In this document: positions 7,301-13,442 of the stretch, piece by piece | Numbering within the stretch: position 1 is the stretch's first letter | Layout: each line of letters starts with the position of its first letter | Source of the DNA: JBCBSS01 sp039819065 | GTDB taxonomy: Bacteria; Bacteroidota; Bacteroidia; Cytophagales; Cyclobacteriaceae | Reading direction: 5' to 3' | DNA: 20,756 bases | Assembly (NCBI GenBank): GCA_039819065.1 | Contig: JBCBSS010000143.1 | Location: 1 to 20,756 of the forward strand | The notes under the pieces: generated by a model | What the model was told of the DNA's origin: nothing | The model's database searches: none | The model's input: only the letters and a program-made list of their open reading frames with translations | Made by a program: the position numbers and the translations under genes

Positions 7301-9721
7301 TTATTGGTATTTAACCGCTGTAATCCGGCCGGAACACCGCAAACACCACAAACCATTTTGATATTGCCGCTTCCGGAAGATCCAACTGATCCCAATAGCC
7401 CGGAATTCCAGTTTGCCGCCAATCAATTGATTTGTAGCAACCAACCTGTTGATTTGGACGCCACGGTAAGCGGCGGAGCAGTATATGAATGGTCTTTGAA
7501 TGGTACTGTGGTAGCCAATACACCTACCATTACTATCACACAAACGGGCATGTATGATCTGCGTATCGAAAACGCCGATGGTTGTCCGATCAATACTATA
7601 GTAGATGTACAGCAAAGATTACCGGTTGACCTGGGAGCAGATCAGACGGTATGTCAGAATTCTACCCCACCTGACCTTGATGCACAAGTGGTATTGCCAC
7701 AAGGTAGCTATACATGGACAGTGAACGGTGGTGCCCCGACTGTAGGCACGGGCAACGGCCGCTTACAAGCGATAGACACTTCAGTTCCTGGTGTGTTTAC
7801 TTATGCCGTGTCATTCGCTGACCCTAACGATCCTACCTGTATCATCACTGATGAGGTAGTGATCACAGTACAAGAATTTAGTGCTTCTGTTGCCAATATT
7901 GTCAACTCTACCTTAGGATGTGGCCCTGGAGGTAACGGTAACTTTACCGTGAATGTCAATGGCTCAGGAGATTTCACTATTGTGTTTAGAGATGCGGGAG
8001 GTAATGTAATTGCTACACCAAATAATGACTTAGCACCGGGAAGCTATACTGTTGAAATTACCGATAACATCAATGTTGTTTGTCAACCTATCACGCTGAA
8101 TGCTATCATTGGGAATGACGGAGGTACATTTAATATTGATCAGGCTACTCCTACGGATGCAGGTTGTGATGACCAAGGTGCCAACATAGAAGTGACTTTG
8201 ACCGGTGCTCCTATCGCTCCATGGAACTATACATTGAGAGATGCAAATAATAACATAGTGGCTACTGGCGCTTCCTCAGCCAACCCATTTGATATTACCG
8301 ACAATGTTGCTGGCGCTGACTTCGGCCCTGGCACATATTCTCTTGAGGTAAACGATGGTAGTTGCGACGATTTTGTCGGCGGAATAGTGATAGCAAGGCC
8401 ACCTACAGCAGATCTTCAAATTGATGACATCTTCACTGAGTGTGACGACGCACTTACATTCGTTGCCAGTAGCACCACGCCGAACGTCAACTTTACTTGG
8501 GAGTTTGGCGCTAGTGGTCAACAGAGTTTCGCCACACCATTCACTCCACCATTGGGTCAGCTAGGTCAAAGTTTTGTGACCATCACAGCAACTGATCCAG
8601 GTGGTGCTTTCTGCGACTCGGTAAGAGTAGTAGAAGTGAACTTAACACCTCCACCAGTGATTGAATTGGTCTACGATAGTTCTAATATATGTGCAGGACA
8701 AGTAGGCATTACCGCGGTGGTTACCAATGATACAGGTTCAGCCGGTCAACTATTTGAATGGTCAACCGGTGAGATTACCGATCAAATCGTCATTACAGCT
8801 TCTGGTACTTATTCAGTAACGGTGAGAAATAATCCTCAAGTGAGTTGCTTGAGTATGGCCACCACGCCACAGATCGACGTACCTGAGGCGCCACAGTTCA
8901 GCCTTGAAAGTGATCCAGCCTGTGGAGGGCCGGATGATGAGTTTATCGTGACGCTAGTCGGCGATATAAGTAACACCGAGGTATTCTGGTTTAGAGAGGA
9001 TACGCCAGGCAACCGACAGAGTATAGATCCATCTGACATCATTGCTCCAGGCAACGCTATCAGGGTTACCGATGCTACAACTTACGGTGTAGCCATTATA
9101 CCTGACGGATTACCTTGCCAGTTTGAAACGTTCATCACTATCGATACTAAATCTCCGTTCCCTACTACTGATCTACCAACCAGCGGCATCATTTGTACTG
9201 CGGACCCTAATCCTCTTTTCAATACCGTAACCCTGGATCCGGGAGATAGTGCTAGTAATTTCAATAACATCGTGTACTTCGATCCATTTGGTAATCAACT
9301 TACACCAGGCCCTGGTTTTGTCTTGGTTGTAGATGACTTCGGTACTTACACCGCGCAAATATCCAACAACTTCGGTTGTGTGGTCGAGCAAGAGATCGAC
9401 ATTGTAGAAGATTGTAGACCAAGAATTGTCGCACCTAATGCTTTCCGACCAAATGGCTCTTCGCTCGCGGATAACAGCACTTTCAGCATCGTTGATGTGC
9501 TGATCGCTGATGAGGATTTCCAAATCCTGATCTTCAACCGATGGGGTGAGATTGTGTTTGAATCTGCTGACAAAGAGTTCACCTGGAATGGTGGTTTCGC
9601 CAATGATGAAAGTCGTTTACTCCCGGGTGGTGTATATACTTATATCGTGCGATTCCGAGGAAGTGTAGACGGTGAGATGGATTTACAGGAAGAGCGTGGA
9701 GGTGTGCTTCTGATACGTTAA
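4310..9721 (+). CDS. Giant T9SS type B substrate with duplicated propeller-like modules, PKD and Ig-like domains
   Basis: This 1803-residue secreted protein starts with a signal peptide (residues 1-25, ending NNTVA-Q). Two related propeller-like modules begin at W34 (NWYFGG...) and W570 (IWYFGD...); each contains FYTDG(V/D)xVY and a downstream run of strands. A PKD domain with WDFGDG lies at 429-434, and a second PKD-like motif (FTWEFG) is near 1393. Ig-like modules with spaced Cys residues fill about 930-1690. The last 100 residues (from C1702: PNAFRPNGSS, then ILIFNRWGEIVFES, ending LPGGVYTYIVRF) are a gliding-motility-associated type B T9SS sorting domain. The protein should be exported by T9SS and kept at the surface or released, probably as an adhesin or matrix protein. 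The divergent PorP/SprF gene fits as its partner. Binding specificity cannot be read from the sequence. Confidence 0.92.
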   Translation: MLGSRKQSLFFVVFIILGFVNNTVAQRTQSPLNWYFGGAPNALQFNRVDDIYEPIVATDQIPSLGLGGSATASEPNTGNLLFYTDGVTVYDFTHNPTPRGTGLIGNPVGNQAAAVSAVPGQIGDYYIFTNTANGTTGGEIRHNVFRMTENGNTPGFPAPPFGDLVLGQRNLLTGINNTSEAMIVIANDALDGFWLITHQNGTTNYTVTTVDNLGFTNNTFNNLGSVSSAVNFSYNSATNKIAVSPFDPAEPVTILDFDPVTGTLTFDTNVTGTAFGGAITPSVCDTEWSSDGRFLYISQTGDNPGNNGEIFQFDFDNPTNTIQPILPAPVNRSFGLQMAPDSAIYHLYQETAGGPFLLGRIDSAGMVAPDVFYDPQPLGDENFNGRQFPAFLPNFDAMVTLSFTSLGDCANAPVYFFPEIVPSPDSITWDFGDGNFSDAWAPFHTYEMDGPVTVTMTAFLNNQPFQTTLDLNLQQFDVTVTLPMDTTACRDEFPPPRGSSSPVQFTVPAQISGNFTSIQWSNDSTNTSTTLFPDSAGVYFVVVEAANGCQTSATVTVNEFDLVEQNGYIWYFGDNAGIDFNPIFDGGNPVALNDGAMMAPEGCAAVSDPNGVIIFYTDGDNVYNKENQLIATGIGGEVNSAQSAAILPFPDDETLYYIFTTQEVYGTNTYEVRYSIFDFKLNDITGEVISQDNLLFSRSTERLGIPAGENWIVTHEYGNNNFRAYPITQGGIGDPVITSIGSDHTFSAPEEGQGYMKISDNNRLAVGVTEPGVSNIIELFTFNPGTGVVSDSLVVDLNQPNGFVYGMEFSGSGNRLYVTVTDLNGFSELYQIDVEELVNPTGTTPVLTMIASSAGENWGALQIGPDQRIYMAKESGGGGGLNALDVIGSPEGIGAAGVGYLPNGFALAGGTASQLGLPVSRAQPPNQTQPGFSVTSGCFGDSTSFSATQGIDIDEFLWTVFRIDQATGTRQQVSISPNENAQSFSHLFTEPGEYEINLLVFNRCNPAGTPQTPQTILILPLPEDPTDPNSPEFQFAANQLICSNQPVDLDATVSGGAVYEWSLNGTVVANTPTITITQTGMYDLRIENADGCPINTIVDVQQRLPVDLGADQTVCQNSTPPDLDAQVVLPQGSYTWTVNGGAPTVGTGNGRLQAIDTSVPGVFTYAVSFADPNDPTCIITDEVVITVQEFSASVANIVNSTLGCGPGGNGNFTVNVNGSGDFTIVFRDAGGNVIATPNNDLAPGSYTVEITDNINVVCQPITLNAIIGNDGGTFNIDQATPTDAGCDDQGANIEVTLTGAPIAPWNYTLRDANNNIVATGASSANPFDITDNVAGADFGPGTYSLEVNDGSCDDFVGGIVIARPPTADLQIDDIFTECDDALTFVASSTTPNVNFTWEFGASGQQSFATPFTPPLGQLGQSFVTITATDPGGAFCDSVRVVEVNLTPPPVIELVYDSSNICAGQVGITAVVTNDTGSAGQLFEWSTGEITDQIVITASGTYSVTVRNNPQVSCLSMATTPQIDVPEAPQFSLESDPACGGPDDEFIVTLVGDISNTEVFWFREDTPGNRQSIDPSDIIAPGNAIRVTDATTYGVAIIPDGLPCQFETFITIDTKSPFPTTDLPTSGIICTADPNPLFNTVTLDPGDSASNFNNIVYFDPFGNQLTPGPGFVLVVDDFGTYTAQISNNFGCVVEQEIDIVEDCRPRIVAPNAFRPNGSSLADNSTFSIVDVLIADEDFQILIFNRWGEIVFESADKEFTWNGGFANDESRLLPGGVYTYIVRFRGSVDGEMDLQEERGGVLLIR

Positions 9722-9752
9722 GTTTGTGCAGAAATTACAAATTAAACAGATC

Positions 9753-10106
9753 ATGAAAAGCGTATTTTTTGCATTGGCATTGGTTTCTTTTTCGCTGGTG
9801 AGCTTCACAAGTGAAGAACAAGTTGTACCTACTAATCTCAGGATATTCATTAGAAATGAACTGGGTAATACAGTCGCCGGTGCTACTGTACAGCTCTATG
9901 CCACTGAGGAAGATTATAAAAACAGTGAGAATCCTGTTACCGAAAAACTCAAAACCGATTCTAAAGGTAGAGTAACATTCAAAAAGCTAGAACAGAAAGT
10001 TTACTTTGTAGAGGCCAGTAAAGGTGATTTAAACAATAAAGGCGGTGGAATAGAAACCGGCCTATTGAAAAAAGGAATCAACAAAGCCACCATTGTGATC
10101 AACTAA
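9753..10106 (+). CDS. Small secreted protein with a carboxypeptidase-regulatory/SpaA-like beta-sandwich
   Basis: The preferred start is the ATG at 9753, giving 117 residues that open with a clean signal peptide (MKSVFFALALVSFSLVSF). A GTG at 9726 would add nine residues ahead of it and is less likely. The mature part (NLRIFIRNELGNTVAGATVQLYATEEDY...TDSKGRVTFKKLEQKVYFVEAS) has the pattern of a CarboxypepD_reg/SpaA-like domain: a G-x-x-V-x-G-A-x-V strand followed by T-D-x-x-G-x-x-x-F. No lipobox is present, so it is probably periplasmic or exported. It begins 31 bases after the giant T9SS substrate and likely shares its transcript. Function is unknown; structural or accessory roles are plausible. 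Confidence 0.7.
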   Translation: MKSVFFALALVSFSLVSFTSEEQVVPTNLRIFIRNELGNTVAGATVQLYATEEDYKNSENPVTEKLKTDSKGRVTFKKLEQKVYFVEASKGDLNNKGGGIETGLLKKGINKATIVIN

Positions 10107-10122
10107 ATCAGGGATTTATTTG

Positions 10123-10668
10123 ATGGCAAGACAAGACCTCTTAGAAACGATAAAATTATACAGCCCTGAATATCCTGAAGAAAAGGAGTTCAGGGCTAAT
10201 TTTTTATCATTCGTTGAAGAACATACCGACTGCTGCGAAAGATCACTATTGATTGGCCATGTTACAGGCTCGGCCTGGATTATTGATGAAACCAAGCAGC
10301 ACGCCTTGCTTACCCACCATAGAAAGCTTGATAGATGGCTGCAGCTTGGCGGTCATGCCGACGGTGATACTGATATCAGAAGGGTGGCTTTGAAAGAAGC
10401 AGAAGAAGAGTCCGGGTTAGCCTCTATCCACCTCAATTCCGATCAGATTTTCGATATCGACATTCATACCATTCCAGCCAGAAAAACTGAACCAGAGCAT
10501 CTACACTATGACATCCGCTACTTACTGACTGCGGATAGAAACGAACCACTATCGGTCAGTAACGAATCTAAAGACCTGGCTTGGGTGCCAATCAGGGAAA
10601 TTCCTGCTTTGGTTGACCACGAGCAATCAGTGACCAGAATGGTTGAAAAGACACTTGTCCTTAAATAG
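10123..10668 (+). CDS. NUDIX hydrolase
   Basis: The 181-residue cytoplasmic protein carries a Nudix box at residues 77-99 (GHADGDTDIRRVALKEAEEE, then SGL). Compared with the consensus G-x5-E-x7-R-E-U-x-E-E-x-G-U, the first Glu is Thr and the Arg is Lys, while the metal-binding E-E pair is kept. These changes, and the preceding LQLGGHADGD, resemble a subfamily of uncharacterised Nudix proteins and do not by themselves indicate loss of activity. Substrates would be nucleoside diphosphate-linked compounds; none can be assigned. The ATG at 10123 is preferred over the TTG just before it. The gene follows the small secreted protein by 16 bases and is followed at once by a hairpin terminator, so it is probably the last gene of that transcript. 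Confidence 0.88.
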   Translation: MARQDLLETIKLYSPEYPEEKEFRANFLSFVEEHTDCCERSLLIGHVTGSAWIIDETKQHALLTHHRKLDRWLQLGGHADGDTDIRRVALKEAEEESGLASIHLNSDQIFDIDIHTIPARKTEPEHLHYDIRYLLTADRNEPLSVSNESKDLAWVPIREIPALVDHEQSVTRMVEKTLVLK

Positions 10669-10671
10669 AAA

Positions 10672-10692
10672 AAGCAGCCTACGGGGCTGCTT
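10672..10692 (+). terminator. Hairpin terminator after the NUDIX gene
   Basis: AAGCAGCC-TACGG-GGCTGCTT is a perfect 8-bp GC-rich stem with a 5-base loop, starting 3 bases after the NUDIX stop codon. An A-run precedes it, but only a short T-containing tail follows (TTATCCTCTAT). Confidence 0.65.
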
Positions 10693-10950
10693 ATCCTCTA
10701 TCTCCCGGGGCTAAAAAAAAGTGAAACCCAGCCGATTAAAAAGTGAGAGTATATATCTGAATACAATGGCCAAACAGGAGGTAAACAGGCTTTGTTCCTG
10801 AATTAAGCAAGTAAGTGTGTATTTAATACTAAGATAAAATAGCCTTTGCACTGAGATAAAATAGTAGCCGCTTTTGGGGCTAAAACGGCCTGTTATCCGT
10901 GAAAGTTACTCGAAGGTCAAAACCCACCCAATGCCTTTTAACTTTTTTTC
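10693..10950. other. Intergenic DNA with a two-unit 22-bp direct repeat
   Basis: Apart from the terminator to its left and the repeat-rich DNA to its right, this stretch has no convincing gene. It contains two adjacent 22-bp units (10828-10849 and 10850-10871) sharing ACT(A/G)AGATAAAATAG. I see no RNA gene or precursor leader in either strand. Confidence 0.5.
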
Positions 10951-10955
10951 TACGC

Positions 10956-11018
10956 CGCTGTTGGAATTGTCTCCGACAGCGTTTTTGTTAAAGAATACTC
11001 GTTGGAGACAACTCCAAC
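10956..11018. repeat. Inverted pair of REP-like palindromes (TTGT-loop family)
   Basis: The first palindrome (10956-10981) runs CGCTGTTGGA...TCTCCGACAGCG with one wobble pair and a central ATTGTC. The second (11001-11018) is GTTGGAG-ACAA-CTCCAAC, a perfect 7-bp stem whose loop is the complement of TTGT, so it lies in the opposite orientation. Facing REP units of this kind form BIME-like elements. The same palindrome recurs at 11570-11587 and in another pair at 16935-16991. Confidence 0.7.
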
Positions 11019-11076
11019 CAAGGCTAAATGTCAAAGTTGTTGGTAAATATGTGTGATAAGGTAAACTGAAATAATG

Positions 11077-11101
11077 ATCCGTGCGTTTGACACGCACGGA
11101 T
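11077..11101. repeat. Hairpin downstream of precursor peptide A (copy 1)
   Basis: ATCCGTGCGT-TTGAC-ACGCACGGAT is a perfect 10-bp stem with a 5-base loop. It lies 47 bases beyond the stop of the minus-strand precursor A gene. An identical stem with a different loop follows precursor B. It could terminate or stabilise the peptide mRNA; no T-run follows on the minus strand. Confidence 0.6.
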
Positions 11102-11148
11102 ACATTTAATTAGATCAATCGGTTAATCCAAAGAATTAACACAGGCTA

Positions 11149-11343
11149 TTACAGTTTTTGAGGAGCACAAATACCAAAATCTCCAGGCTCTAGTATTGTT
11201 GCACATTCCAAATGAGAATCGCAGTGCTGAGTAGGGCAATCTTGAGTCGGGTGGTATGTAAAAATCCCGCCACGTATTTCTTTAGCGGAAGTAGTGAAAC
11301 TTTTAACATTCAATTCGTTTAGTTTAAGCTTCTTTTTTTTCAT
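11149..11343 (-). CDS. Double-Gly leader RiPP precursor peptide A (Bacteroidota lanthipeptide-like)
   Basis: The 64-residue peptide has the leader MKKKKLKLNELNVKSFTTS, then AKEIRGG (GG at 25-26), and a 38-residue core. Lys-rich K-L-K-L-N-E-L-N-V-K-S-F leaders with a GG site are typical of Bacteroidota natural-product precursors, including the pinensin-like class I lanthipeptide group; this is family knowledge, not a search result. The core has Cys at 36, 41, 47 and 59 and Thr/Ser at 29, 33, 38, 43 and 49, so thioether rings or disulfides are both possible. Cleavage after GG would need a peptidase-containing exporter. No LanB, LanC, LanM, radical-SAM or exporter gene is in the window. Precursor B is a paralogue 331 bases away in the same orientation. 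Confidence 0.82.
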   Translation of the reverse strand: MKKKKLKLNELNVKSFTTSAKEIRGGIFTYHPTQDCPTQHCDSHLECATILEPGDFGICAPQKL

Positions 11344-11385
11344 TTTAATAAGGTTTAAGTTTTAAAATATTATACACTTTATTCC

Positions 11386-11414
11386 CATATTGACTTGGCT
11401 CGAAAAGGTTAACA
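11386..11414 (-). promoter_or_regulatory. Putative sigma-factor promoter of precursor A
   Basis: Read on the minus strand this is TGTTAACCTT, 11 bases, then TCAATATG, ending 42 bases before the ATG of precursor A. The same two blocks occur upstream of precursor B with the same spacing and distance, and upstream of the divergent sigma gene with a 12-base spacer. This suggests -35 and -10 elements of a shared alternative promoter. Confidence 0.55.
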
Positions 11415-11530
11415 TGGATTTTTAAAAACTTTGATAGACGATATATCAAGACTCCAAATGCCGGCACAATAGGCCCAGGGGTATGATACAGATTATAAGG
11501 TTTTAGAGGGTACCCACTTGATATGATTAA
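11415..11530. other. Intergenic DNA upstream of precursor A
   Basis: This is the part of the 330-base gap between the two precursor genes that is not otherwise annotated. The first 15 or so bases still resemble the DNA upstream of precursor B; the rest is unique in the window. I see no gene in it. Confidence 0.5.
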
Positions 11531-11559
11531 AAAAGCCTTCAGTTGTACCGAAGGCTTTT
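11531..11559. terminator. Bidirectional terminator hairpin between the precursor genes
   Basis: AAAAGCCTTC-AGTTGTACC-GAAGGCTTTT is a perfect 10-bp stem with a 9-base loop, flanked by A-run and T-run on the two sides, so it can work on either strand. It lies 114 bases beyond the stop of precursor B and separates that transcript from precursor A. Confidence 0.75.
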
Positions 11560-11569
11560 CGACGCCGCT

Positions 11570-11587
11570 GTTGGAGTTGTCTCCAAC
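11570..11587. repeat. REP-like palindrome (TTGT-loop family), single copy
   Basis: GTTGGAG-TTGT-CTCCAAC is a perfect 7-bp stem with a TTGT loop. The left context (ACGCCGCT) is the same as that of the palindrome at 10956, and it occupies the matching place in the duplicated precursor B unit. Confidence 0.7.
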
Positions 11588-11610
11588 GAGGGCTAAAAAT
11601 TTAACTAATA

Positions 11611-11635
11611 ATCCGTGCGTGAGACACGCACGGAT
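11611..11635. repeat. Hairpin downstream of precursor peptide B (copy 2)
   Basis: ATCCGTGCGT-GAGAC-ACGCACGGAT has the same perfect 10-bp stem as the hairpin after precursor A but a different loop. It lies 38 bases beyond the stop of precursor B. A smaller hairpin, GGGC-TAAA-GCCC (11648-11659), lies between it and the gene. Confidence 0.6.
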
Positions 11636-11673
11636 CTATAAATGGGCGGGCTAAAGCCCATAAAGCCTCATAT

Positions 11674-11901
11674 CTAGCAAGGTCCTTTATCACTCTTAGG
11701 AGCTTCACAAAGGCCAACTTGCCCAGGCACTAGTATGGTAGCACACTCTAGGTGAGAATCACATTGCTGCGTAGGGCACTCAAGGGTCAAATGACAAACA
11801 TCTTCTGAGCAATTCTGACCCAATCCTCCACGTATTTTGTCAATTGAGGTAGTAAAACTTTTGACATTCAGTTCGTTTAGTTTTAACTTCTTCTTTTTCA
11901 T
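11674..11901 (-). CDS. Double-Gly leader RiPP precursor peptide B (Bacteroidota lanthipeptide-like)
   Basis: The 75-residue peptide has exactly the same first 19 residues as precursor A, then IDKIRGG and a longer 49-residue core. The core contains Cys at 31, 36, 42, 47, 53, 65 and 75, against four in A. The two cores share CPTQ, CDSHLECATIL, PG and a G-(I/L)-C end; B adds a Cys-bearing segment before this block (NCSEDVCHLTLE) and a tail ending in Cys. Within the 19 shared leader codons I count eight base differences, all synonymous, which argues that the leader is under selection and recognised by a protein. The gene is divergent from the sigma-factor gene (138 bases apart) and carries the same upstream bipartite motif as A. 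No maturation enzyme is nearby. Confidence 0.82.
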   Translation of the reverse strand: MKKKKLKLNELNVKSFTTSIDKIRGGLGQNCSEDVCHLTLECPTQQCDSHLECATILVPGQVGLCEAPKSDKGPC

Positions 11902-11943
11902 TTTACTAGGGTTTAAGTTTTAAAATGTTACATATTTTACCCT

Positions 11944-11972
11944 CATATTGACTTAAACCGAAAAGGTTAACA
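11944..11972 (-). promoter_or_regulatory. Putative sigma-factor promoter of precursor B
   Basis: On the minus strand it reads TGTTAACCTT, 11 bases, TCAATATG, and ends 42 bases before the ATG, the same geometry as for precursor A. Its left block also forms a 9-bp inverted repeat, AAGGTTAAC...GTTAACCTT (11963-11971 and 11993-12001), with the block facing the sigma gene. Confidence 0.55.
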
Positions 11973-11991
11973 TGGATTTATAAAAAATTTC

Positions 11992-12020
11992 TGTTAACCT
12001 TATTTATTCATTTTCAATAT
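11992..12020 (+). promoter_or_regulatory. Putative autoregulated promoter of the sigma-factor operon
   Basis: TGTTAACCTT (11992-12001), 12 bases, then TCAATAT (12014-12020) matches the blocks facing both precursor genes. It ends 19 bases before the TTG start of the sigma gene, leaving a very short leader. The arrangement suggests that the sigma factor drives its own operon. Confidence 0.5.
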
Positions 12021-12039
12021 ACATGTAGCTAACTAACAT

Positions 12040-12612
12040 TTGAACCTGAATCAAATCAGAGCGTCACTATTAGCTGGTGACAACGAGGCACTGCATTATA
12101 TCTATGTCGAATACGGGAACTTCTGTATACGAAAGTTGATGCGGCAAAGAAGTTGTTCTATGGAGGATGCTGAAGATCTCTTTATTGAGTCCGTGATTAA
12201 TTTCAGGTCTAAAGTACTCAATGGTGAAATTGAAAGGTTGACTGGTTTAGGCTTCTACCTATATAAAACGTGTGAAAATAAGTATCTGGCCAGACTGAAA
12301 GATGAGAAAAGCAGGAATAGAAAGTTACCCGACATCGAAAGGTATTTTTACGGAAGCACGTATGTATCAAGTGTAAACAGTGATTTTGATAATTACGAAT
12401 CAGAAGCCACTCAACATGCATGGAGCAAGCTGACTGAGAAATGCAAAGACATCATCTACCATTTTTATGTCGATAAGCTGAGTATGGATACCATAGCCGA
12501 ATTAATGGGACTGGCCAGCGGTAACGTGGCTAAAACGACCAAGGCCAGGTGTTACAAGCATTTTTTAACGTACGCAAAAGCGTTTTACAAAAACAAAACA
12601 AGAAAACACTGA
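12040..12612 (+). CDS. ECF-like RNA polymerase sigma-70 factor
   Basis: The 190-residue protein has a region-2 signature (DNEALHYIYVEYGNF and SMEDAEDLFIESVINF, about residues 14-56) and a region-4 helix-turn-helix (LTEKCKDIIYHFYVDKLSMD, then TIAELMGLASGNVAKTTKA, about 131-169). Length and domain order fit small extracytoplasmic-function sigma factors. The start is a TTG at 12040: an in-frame stop lies two codons upstream and the first internal ATG (residue 34) would cut region 2. The next gene begins one base after its stop, so the two are translationally coupled, as is usual for a sigma and its anti-sigma. The bipartite motif just upstream and in front of both divergent precursor genes points to self-control and control of the peptides (inference). 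Confidence 0.88.
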   Translation: MNLNQIRASLLAGDNEALHYIYVEYGNFCIRKLMRQRSCSMEDAEDLFIESVINFRSKVLNGEIERLTGLGFYLYKTCENKYLARLKDEKSRNRKLPDIERYFYGSTYVSSVNSDFDNYESEATQHAWSKLTEKCKDIIYHFYVDKLSMDTIAELMGLASGNVAKTTKARCYKHFLTYAKAFYKNKTRKH

Positions 12613-12613
12613 C

Positions 12614-13357
12614 ATGAGTGAGGAGCATAACAGGCTCATAGAAGGTTATTTGGAGGGTTCGCTCGGCCAAGAGGATATGCAGGAGGTCGAACGGCTTCTG
12701 GATAGTTCTGAGGATTTCGCAAAGGAGTTGGCACTTCAAAAAAGGCAATTAGCCTATGTCGAGGCGATAGGGCGTAAGGAGCTTAAAGCACGTATGCTGC
12801 AAGATTTCAGGCGTGTTAACAAAAGTGCTCAACGCAGCAAAGCGGGAATGTCAAGACTCCTTTGGTACGCAGCGGCATCAATTGCTTTGGTCGTGGCCGT
12901 TGTATTTCTGACGAGGTTATCCGAAGAGTCCAATCATGAAGCAGTTTTTACCGCTTATTATGCACCTTATGACGGAGTCGATGTTAGCAGAGGTGATAAT
13001 GGATTGTTCCTATCCGGTGTGTATGACTATGAAGCTGGAAACTACCAAAAAGCATTGCGTACTTTCCTTGCCACTGGCAACGAGCATATCGCTGAAGAGC
13101 AATTATACCTGCTCATTTCCAGTTGCTATTTGAGCTTAGAAAATCCCGACAGCAGTATGGTTTGGTTGGATAAAATATCACCCGAAGCACCTGCTCTTAT
13201 TCTAGGTAACAAAGATTGGTATCTGGCATTGACCCAACTAAAAAAAGGCCAGATTGAACAAGCCAGAACATTGCTTGAGGGCATTGTCAACCAGAAGTCC
13301 GCTTTCGCTGCTAACGCCTCATCACTTTTGAAAGAGCGTATTTTCAAAGAAGAATAA
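12614..13357 (+). CDS. Membrane anti-sigma-factor-like protein with periplasmic TPR domain
   Basis: The 247-residue protein has an N-terminal cytoplasmic segment (IEGYLEGSLGQEDMQEVERL, about residues 9-45) like the helical anti-sigma region of Bacteroidota anti-sigma proteins, without zinc-binding Cys/His. One transmembrane helix follows (LLWYAAASIALVVAVVFLT, 82-100). The C-terminal half has TPR-like helices (YDYEAGNYQKALRTFLATG near 137-155, a second pair 163-190 and a third 200-223). With an Arg/Lys-rich stretch before the helix, the TPR half should be periplasmic. It starts one base after the sigma gene, and a gene for a TPR-CHAT protease follows 85 bases on. The likely role is to hold the sigma factor at the membrane until a signal reaches the TPR domain; direct proof is absent. 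Confidence 0.75.
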   Translation: MSEEHNRLIEGYLEGSLGQEDMQEVERLLDSSEDFAKELALQKRQLAYVEAIGRKELKARMLQDFRRVNKSAQRSKAGMSRLLWYAAASIALVVAVVFLTRLSEESNHEAVFTAYYAPYDGVDVSRGDNGLFLSGVYDYEAGNYQKALRTFLATGNEHIAEEQLYLLISSCYLSLENPDSSMVWLDKISPEAPALILGNKDWYLALTQLKKGQIEQARTLLEGIVNQKSAFAANASSLLKERIFKEE

Positions 13358-13442
13358 TCTAAAAATATTAACCGCAATACACAATGTACAAAAGCCAATG
13401 ACCTAATCGACTAACCTATACTAACTAAACAACCCATTTGAA

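Noticed and set aside
7201..9603. Several minus-strand reading frames of 60-116 codons inside the giant gene
   Set aside because: They lie opposite a strongly coding frame with clear domains and have low-quality, motif-free translations.
10906..11097. Short minus-strand reading frame of 63 codons as a third precursor peptide
   Set aside because: It has no Lys-rich leader or GG site and is made largely of the REP palindromes and hairpin DNA.
11344..11673. Degenerate extra precursor gene between A and B
   Set aside because: Reading the minus strand gives no leader-like sequence and no GG site; the DNA is explained by promoter, terminator and REP elements.
12614..13357. Zinc-binding anti-sigma (ZAS) domain
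   Set aside because: The N-terminal region lacks the H-x3-C-x2-C pattern; only the helical anti-sigma-like segment is seen.
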